Assembly: GCA_900320605.1 (NCBI GenBank)
Contig: ONSY01000010.1
Location: forward strand, 1 to 35,904
Direction of reading: 5' to 3'
Origin: an uncultured Eubacteriales bacterium
Lineage (GTDB): Bacteria; Bacillota; Clostridia; Oscillospirales; Acutalibacteraceae
Length of the DNA stretch: 35,904 bases
A program made the position numbers and the translations under genes. Shown one piece after another: positions 31,098-35,904 of the stretch. Numbering within the stretch: position 1 is the first letter of the stretch; every line of letters begins with the position of its first letter. The notes below the pieces were generated by a model. That model did no database searches and had not been told where the DNA came from. It worked only from the letters and a program-made list of their open reading frames with translations.

Positions 31098-34000
31098 ATG
31101 AAAAAGATTGGCGAACTATTAGGTGAATATCTGGGCGGATACGAAATGCCTGACGTGATCGAGAGCGGCGAAGTGGAGAAGGTCGAACTCGGACTTGACG
31201 CGCGTGAAATGGAGATTACTGCACGTTTTTCCGAGCCGGTTCATACTGACGCGCTTACGGCGCTTGAAAAACAGCTTTCTGCCGGACCGCTTCATCTTGC
31301 AAGAGCGCGGATCCTGCCGCATTACCCATTCGGATCATTCTCGGAAAAAAGCTTTGGAAGTGTCGCCGCGGAACTGAAGCGCCGGGACGCGAGCGTCAAC
31401 GGAAGTCTGCGTGACGCGGGAATTGAGATCAGCGGGGGAACGCTGAAAATTTCTCTTGCTCACGGCGGGCTCGATGTTCTTGAGGCGAGGCATGCGGACG
31501 CGGCGATCGCCGCGATCATCCGAGAACAATACGGCGAGGAGTACAAGGTCGAGTTTACCGGCGTGACCTCGCTTGAGGCACTTTCTTCCGGTGCCATCGC
31601 TCAGGTAGAACGTGAGACGGAAACGAAATCACGTGAAAAACTGATTTCGGCGATCGACCAGTATGAAGCGACGATGCGCGACGCGGAAGAAAAGCATCTT
31701 CGTCAGGGAAAAGCGAAAGCAAAGGTCATCAACAAACGGGAAGGAGCGACGCTTCTGCCCGCGATTGAGCGTGAAACCGCGCGTGAGCTGTACGGCCGTA
31801 TGCCGAAAGGCGCTCTCAAGCCGATTTCGGAAGTGTCGACAGAGGACGGCAAGGTTACTGTATGGGGCGAGATCTTCTCATTTGAATCAAAGCTTACGCG
31901 TGACAATTCACGTAAGATCTATACCATTCTGATTACCGATTATACCTCTTCCGCGACGCTGAAGCTGCTGCTCAGTGTACGTGAATGCGCGGCGGTCGAC
32001 ACTCTGAAAAAGGGTGATTCGCTGATCGTGAGCGGCGCGTTTGAATATGACAAATACGATCATGAAGTCGTTATGCGTCCTGATTCGATCGCGAAGGTCC
32101 AGCAGTTCAATGTTGACGACGATGCTCCGAAAAAACGTGTAGAGCTTCATCTGCATACGAATATGTCAGGTATGGACGCGATCAATCCGATCGAGGATTA
32201 TATCGACCGCGCGGTCAAGTGGGGACATACGGCGATCGCGGTTACCGACCACGGTGTCGCTCAGGCGTTCCCGTATGCCTACGACAAAGTGAAAAGCGCC
32301 AGAAAAGGCGGCGCGGATCTCAAGATGATCTACGGGATCGAGGCATATTTCGTCAACGATACGAACGCGGAAGCGAAAAATGTCGCCGCGAATCTGCACG
32401 AGGGAGAAGACCTCGCGAAAAAGCTGGATTACTATCATCAGATCATTCTGGTCAAAAACAAAACCGGCCTGAAAAACCTTTACAGGCTGATTTCCTACGC
32501 TCATCTCAATCATTTCTACAAGCGTCCCCGTATTACGAAATCAGAACTGACGCAGTACCGGGAAGGCCTCATTATCGGAGGAGCCTGCGAACGGGGAGAA
32601 ATCTTCCGGGCGATTGTCGCCGGAAAGAGTGATGAAGAGGTTAAGGAAATCGCTCAGTTCTACGATTACCTTGAGATTCAGCCGATCGAAAACAACCGTT
32701 TCATGGTCCGGAGCGGTCAGTTCCCGGATGACGAGGCGCTGCGCGATCTGAACCGCCGAGTGGTGCGTATCGCGGATGAGCTCGGAAAGCCGACAGTTGC
32801 CACCTGCGACGCGCATTTCCTCGATCCGAAGGACGCGCAGTACCGGAACATGCTCATGGTAGGCCATTACGATGACCATCCGACGCAGCTTTTCTACCGC
32901 ACCACGCAGGAGATGCTCGACGAGTTTGCGTATCTCGGAGAGGAGAAGGCATACGAGGTCGTCGTCGAAAACACGAACAGGATTGCCGAACAGATCGAGG
33001 ATCTGATTCCGGTTCCGCAGAAGCTTTTCGCGCCGGTCATCGACGGGGCGGAGGAAGATCTCAACGCGATGTGCTGGGATAACTGCAAAAAGCGCTACGG
33101 CGATCCGATCCCGGAAATTGTCCGCACACGCCTGCAGCGTGAGCTGGACGCGGTCAACAAGTACAATTATTCCGTTCTCTACATGACGGCGCACCTTCTG
33201 GTTGCCAATTCCGAGGCGCACGGGTACCTTGTCGGTTCGCGTGGATCCGTCGGTTCCTCTTTTGTCGCGAGTATGGCGGGTATTTCGGAAGTAAACCCGT
33301 TGATGCCGCACTACGTCTGTCCGAACTGCAAACACAGCGAATTCATCACGGATGGGTCCGTCGGTTCCGGGTTCGACCTGCCGGAGAAAAACTGTCCTGT
33401 CTGCGGAACGCCTTATGACCGCGACGGCCATAACATTCCGTTCGAGACGTTCCTCGGATTCGAGGGGGACAAGGTTCCGGATATCGATCTCAACTTCTCC
33501 GGGGAATACCAGTCGCAGTCCCACCGGTATACGGAAGAGATCTTCGGGCGCGAAAACGTTTTCAAAGCCGGAACGATCGGCACGATCAAGGAAAAAACGG
33601 CGATCGGTCTTGTAAAGAAATACGAGGAGGAAAAGGGGCTTACCCTGAACCGCGCGGAGGAACTCCGCCTGGCGCTCGGTTTCACCGGCGTTAAGCGCAC
33701 GACCGGCCAGCATCCGGGCGGCATGGTTGTTGTCCCGCGCGGAATGGAAATCTATGATTTCTGTCCGGTTCAGCATCCGGCCGACGATAACGACTCCGAG
33801 AGCATCACGACACACTTTGAATTCAAATCGATGCATGATACGCTCTGCAAACTGGATGAACTCGGTCATGATGTTCCGACGATCTACCGCTATCTTGAGG
33901 AATATACCGGTATTCCGGTTATGAAGGTCTCTATGAGCGATCCGGAAGTCATGTCGCTCTTTACGTCACCGAAAGCGCTCGGCGTGGAACCGGAGGATAT

Positions 34001-34907
34001 CGACAGTGAAACCGGTACCTTCTCGCTGCCGGAGTGCGGCACCTCGTTTGTACGTCAGATGCTGGTGGAGTCTCAGCCGAAAACGTTCTCAGATCTGCTG
34101 CAGATTTCCGGCCTTTCCCACGGTACGGACGTCTGGCTCGGCAACGCGCAGGAACTGATCAAAAACAAGGTCTGCACGATTTCCGATGTTATCGGAACGC
34201 GCGACAGTATTATGACCTATCTGCTGCAGAAGGGCCTGAAGTCGAAGAGCGCATTCAAGATTATGGAGATTACCCGTAAGGGAAAGGCAACGACACAGCT
34301 TACGGAAGAGTACCTCGCGGAAATGCGCGAGCACGATGTTCCGGAATGGTATATCGATTCCTGCATGAAAATAAAATACATGTTCCCGAAAGCCCACGCG
34401 GCGGCGTATATGATTTCGACTCTCCGCCTCGGCTGGTATAAGGTGCACCGTCCGCTCGAGTATTACGCGGCGTACTTTACCGTGCGCAGCGAGGATTTCG
34501 ACGGCCTGCTCGCCGTAAAGGGAAAGGCGGCGGTGCGTCAGCGCATCACGGATATCACGAACAAAGGACGCGACGCTTCGGCGAAGGAAACATCCTCCAT
34601 TTCGACTCTGCAGATTATTGTGGAAATGCTCGCGCGCGGAATCGAACTTCTTCCGGTGGATCTCTACCGTTCCCACGCGACGAAATTCCTGGTGGAAGAC
34701 GGAAAAATCCGCCTTCCGTTTATCGCACTGCCCGACGTAGGCGCATCGGCCGCCGCCGGACTCTATGAGGCGGGAAAAGACGGAGAGTATAAATCCGTCG
34801 AGGATCTGGCGCAGCGCGCGAAGGCTTCAAGCGCGATCATAGAGAAGCTCTCGATTGCCGGAGCGCTCGCCGGTCTGCCCGAGAGCAGTCAGATCAGTCT
34901 TTTCTGA
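31098..34907 (+). CDS. polC: DNA polymerase III PolC-type alpha subunit lacking the exonuclease domain
   Basis: The replicative polymerase of low-GC Gram-positives. The 1269 residues are about 170 fewer than usual for PolC (about 1430-1460). Domains in order: an N-terminal region (1-230); an OB fold with KVTVWGEIFSFESKLT; a PHP domain with VELHLHTNMSGMD (about 350), AVTDHG, GIEAYF (about 413) and TCDAHF. The zinc finger is CPNC/CPVC (about 741 and 766). The palm has PDIDLNFSGEYQ (about 795) and a third-acid region near KLDELGHD. The C-terminal HhH region contains SGLSHGTDVWLG. The C-terminal SQISLF is a beta-clamp-binding motif. From GIEAYF to YHQIILVKN there are only about 30 residues, where typical PolCs carry the DEDD exonuclease. 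The frame is intact, so this is not a sequencing break. Confidence 0.95.
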   Translation: MKKIGELLGEYLGGYEMPDVIESGEVEKVELGLDAREMEITARFSEPVHTDALTALEKQLSAGPLHLARARILPHYPFGSFSEKSFGSVAAELKRRDASVNGSLRDAGIEISGGTLKISLAHGGLDVLEARHADAAIAAIIREQYGEEYKVEFTGVTSLEALSSGAIAQVERETETKSREKLISAIDQYEATMRDAEEKHLRQGKAKAKVINKREGATLLPAIERETARELYGRMPKGALKPISEVSTEDGKVTVWGEIFSFESKLTRDNSRKIYTILITDYTSSATLKLLLSVRECAAVDTLKKGDSLIVSGAFEYDKYDHEVVMRPDSIAKVQQFNVDDDAPKKRVELHLHTNMSGMDAINPIEDYIDRAVKWGHTAIAVTDHGVAQAFPYAYDKVKSARKGGADLKMIYGIEAYFVNDTNAEAKNVAANLHEGEDLAKKLDYYHQIILVKNKTGLKNLYRLISYAHLNHFYKRPRITKSELTQYREGLIIGGACERGEIFRAIVAGKSDEEVKEIAQFYDYLEIQPIENNRFMVRSGQFPDDEALRDLNRRVVRIADELGKPTVATCDAHFLDPKDAQYRNMLMVGHYDDHPTQLFYRTTQEMLDEFAYLGEEKAYEVVVENTNRIAEQIEDLIPVPQKLFAPVIDGAEEDLNAMCWDNCKKRYGDPIPEIVRTRLQRELDAVNKYNYSVLYMTAHLLVANSEAHGYLVGSRGSVGSSFVASMAGISEVNPLMPHYVCPNCKHSEFITDGSVGSGFDLPEKNCPVCGTPYDRDGHNIPFETFLGFEGDKVPDIDLNFSGEYQSQSHRYTEEIFGRENVFKAGTIGTIKEKTAIGLVKKYEEEKGLTLNRAEELRLALGFTGVKRTTGQHPGGMVVVPRGMEIYDFCPVQHPADDNDSESITTHFEFKSMHDTLCKLDELGHDVPTIYRYLEEYTGIPVMKVSMSDPEVMSLFTSPKALGVEPEDIDSETGTFSLPECGTSFVRQMLVESQPKTFSDLLQISGLSHGTDVWLGNAQELIKNKVCTISDVIGTRDSIMTYLLQKGLKSKSAFKIMEITRKGKATTQLTEEYLAEMREHDVPEWYIDSCMKIKYMFPKAHAAAYMISTLRLGWYKVHRPLEYYAAYFTVRSEDFDGLLAVKGKAAVRQRITDITNKGRDASAKETSSISTLQIIVEMLARGIELLPVDLYRSHATKFLVEDGKIRLPFIALPDVGASAAAGLYEAGKDGEYKSVEDLAQRAKASSAIIEKLSIAGALAGLPESSQISLF

Positions 34908-34927
34908 TCAATCGTTTCCTGAACACG

Positions 34928-35011
34928 GATCTGAAACCTTTATATCCTCAGATCACTTCCAACCCGTTTATCTGAATCAACGGCATGCTGGCAGAGTGAC
35001 AGCAGAGCCGT
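34928..35011 (+). other. Two inverted repeats in the polC-esterase gap
   Basis: GATCTGA (34928-34934) pairs with TCAGATC (34948-34954). Further on, ACGGC and GCTG (34980-34990) pair with CAGC and GCCGT (35000-35011). Neither has a T-run, so they are not typical terminators. The second would sit in the leader of the esterase gene. No promoter with convincing hexamers was found in the gap. Confidence 0.4.
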
Positions 35012-35031
35012 GTCAATAAAGGAGGTTTAAT

Positions 35032-35808
35032 ATGGCACTGCTTGAAATGACTTATTTTTCAAAGGAACTCAGAAAAACAACCAGGATGAATGTGATCCTT
35101 CCGGAGGACCCGCAGGGAAAACTGAAAACCCTCTGGCTGCTTCACGGCTGGAGCGAGGATTCCTCAGCATGGCAGCGTTTCAGCGGGATTGAACGTTTCG
35201 TTCAGGGACACGATATCGCGGTAATCATGCCGGACGGCGCTCTTTCCTTCTATAACGACATGGCTCACGGACCCGCCTATTTTACGCATATCACAAAGGA
35301 ACTGCCGCAGATGACGGCGAAAATGTTCGGGCTCTCTACAGCGCGTGAAGACAACTTCATTGCCGGACTTTCCATGGGAGGTTACGGTTCCCTGAAACTC
35401 GGCCTTTCCTGTCCGGAACAGTATGCCGGGATCGGATGTTTCTCTGCAAGCAACTTTGTAGCCGGTTTCTCGAATCCTTCCTCGAACATGCGGATGAAAG
35501 ATCCGCTCTGGCTCGGCTGGATGGATAATATTTTCGGTGAGGAATTCAACCATCTGATGGGGAGCAAGCAGGATGTCTACACGCTCGCGAACCGTGTGCT
35601 TGCCGAAGGGAAGCCATGTCCGAAGATCTATCACTGTATCGGCACAGGTGACGGCGGGTACCAAAGCGCGCTCGAGACCAAGGCGTTCTTTGAGAAACTG
35701 GAAGGAAATCCCTTCAGTTACAAGTATGAGGAGGGCCCCGGCGTGCACGACTGGCACTTCTGGGACGCGCATATCGAAAACTGCCTGAAACATTTCGGTT
35801 TGCTGTAA
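35032..35808 (+). CDS. Alpha/beta hydrolase, esterase D / EstA (tributyrin esterase)-like
   Basis: A 258-residue esterase of the D/EstA type. It shows the HGW oxyanion-hole motif in LWLLHGWSEDSSAW, the nucleophile elbow GLSMGGYGS (about Ser114), and a C-terminal HDWHFW holding the catalytic histidine (about residue 239). The oxyanion-hole and nucleophile positions match lactococcal EstA from memory. No signal peptide is seen, so it is probably cytosolic. AAGGAGGT lies 8 bases before the ATG. It is the last gene of the window and is followed by a terminator. The substrate may be short-chain acyl esters or S-formylglutathione-like compounds, not decidable here. Confidence 0.92.
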   Translation: MALLEMTYFSKELRKTTRMNVILPEDPQGKLKTLWLLHGWSEDSSAWQRFSGIERFVQGHDIAVIMPDGALSFYNDMAHGPAYFTHITKELPQMTAKMFGLSTAREDNFIAGLSMGGYGSLKLGLSCPEQYAGIGCFSASNFVAGFSNPSSNMRMKDPLWLGWMDNIFGEEFNHLMGSKQDVYTLANRVLAEGKPCPKIYHCIGTGDGGYQSALETKAFFEKLEGNPFSYKYEEGPGVHDWHFWDAHIENCLKHFGLL

Positions 35809-35868
35809 GCGCCTTCTGAAACCAGATGATCGGTCAGAATTTCGCATCTGAGATCTGAATATTGTTCC

Positions 35869-35902
35869 GGGACTCCTTCACAGGCTGAGGGAGTCCCTTT
35901 TT
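35869..35902 (+). terminator. Rho-independent terminator after the EstA-like gene
   Basis: GGGACTCC (35869-35876) pairs perfectly with GGAGTCCC (35890-35897), followed by T5. Confidence 0.9.
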
Positions 35903-35904
35903 GC

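Noticed and set aside
32541-33869. A 442-codon open frame on the minus strand, opposite polC
   Set aside because: It covers the PHP and catalytic part of polC, looks like arbitrary sequence, and has no ribosome binding site.
1-35904. CRISPR arrays, prophage, insertion sequences or integrative elements
   Set aside because: No direct-repeat arrays, transposase, integrase or attachment-type repeats were seen. Gene content is housekeeping throughout.

Overview
The window looks like a chromosomal housekeeping segment from a member of the Bacillota, most likely class Clostridia. The base composition is balanced to moderately GC-rich. Support for this placement comes from a PolC-type replicative polymerase, an ECF transporter module, a T-box leader, a ClpE-like ATPase, strong Shine-Dalgarno sites with frequent TTG/GTG starts, SigA-type promoters, and no outer-membrane genes. 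Genus cannot be assigned from the sequence alone. No phage, insertion sequence, CRISPR array or other mobile element was seen.

Layout. Positions 1-2.8 kb hold the tail of an AroE-AroK fusion, aroQ and hflX, closed by a terminator. Positions 2.85-6.2 kb hold an iron-uptake operon (feoA, feoA, feoB and a small Cys-rich membrane protein). It has a perfect consensus promoter and four matching palindromes that look like metalloregulator operators. Next come a MATE exporter, the Holliday-junction genes ruvC-ruvA-ruvB, glmM, a methyltransferase, ecfA1-ecfA2-ecfT, truA, a DUF5711-like surface protein, a CvpA-like membrane protein and a ClpE-like chaperone (6.4-20.1 kb). A tRNA cluster (Gly, Arg, His, Gln) with its own promoter and terminator follows at 20.1-20.55 kb, then a type-B carboxylesterase. 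A minus-strand block (22.1-24.65 kb) carries a T-box-controlled lrp-aminotransferase operon and a separate Nudix gene. The rest is plus-strand: pyrH-frr-uppS-cdsA-dxr-rseP-ispG-polC, then an EstA-like esterase and a terminator at the right edge.

How the genes work together. dxr and ispG supply MEP-pathway isoprenoids to uppS (undecaprenyl carrier), cdsA makes CDP-diacylglycerol, and glmM makes the amino-sugar precursor, so much of the window serves envelope synthesis. pyrH, frr, truA, hflX and the tRNAs serve nucleotide supply and translation. ruvABC and polC serve DNA replication and repair.

The most unusual observation is that the PolC gene reads intact through all expected domains but has no DEDD 3'-5' exonuclease domain. 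Only about 30 residues stand where about 170 are normally inserted in the PHP domain. Other points worth checking are the four-operator feo control region with an adjacent A17 tract, an acidic insert of about 100 residues in FeoB, the T-box on an lrp-aminotransferase operon, and a perfect 17-bp hairpin inside the tRNA cluster.
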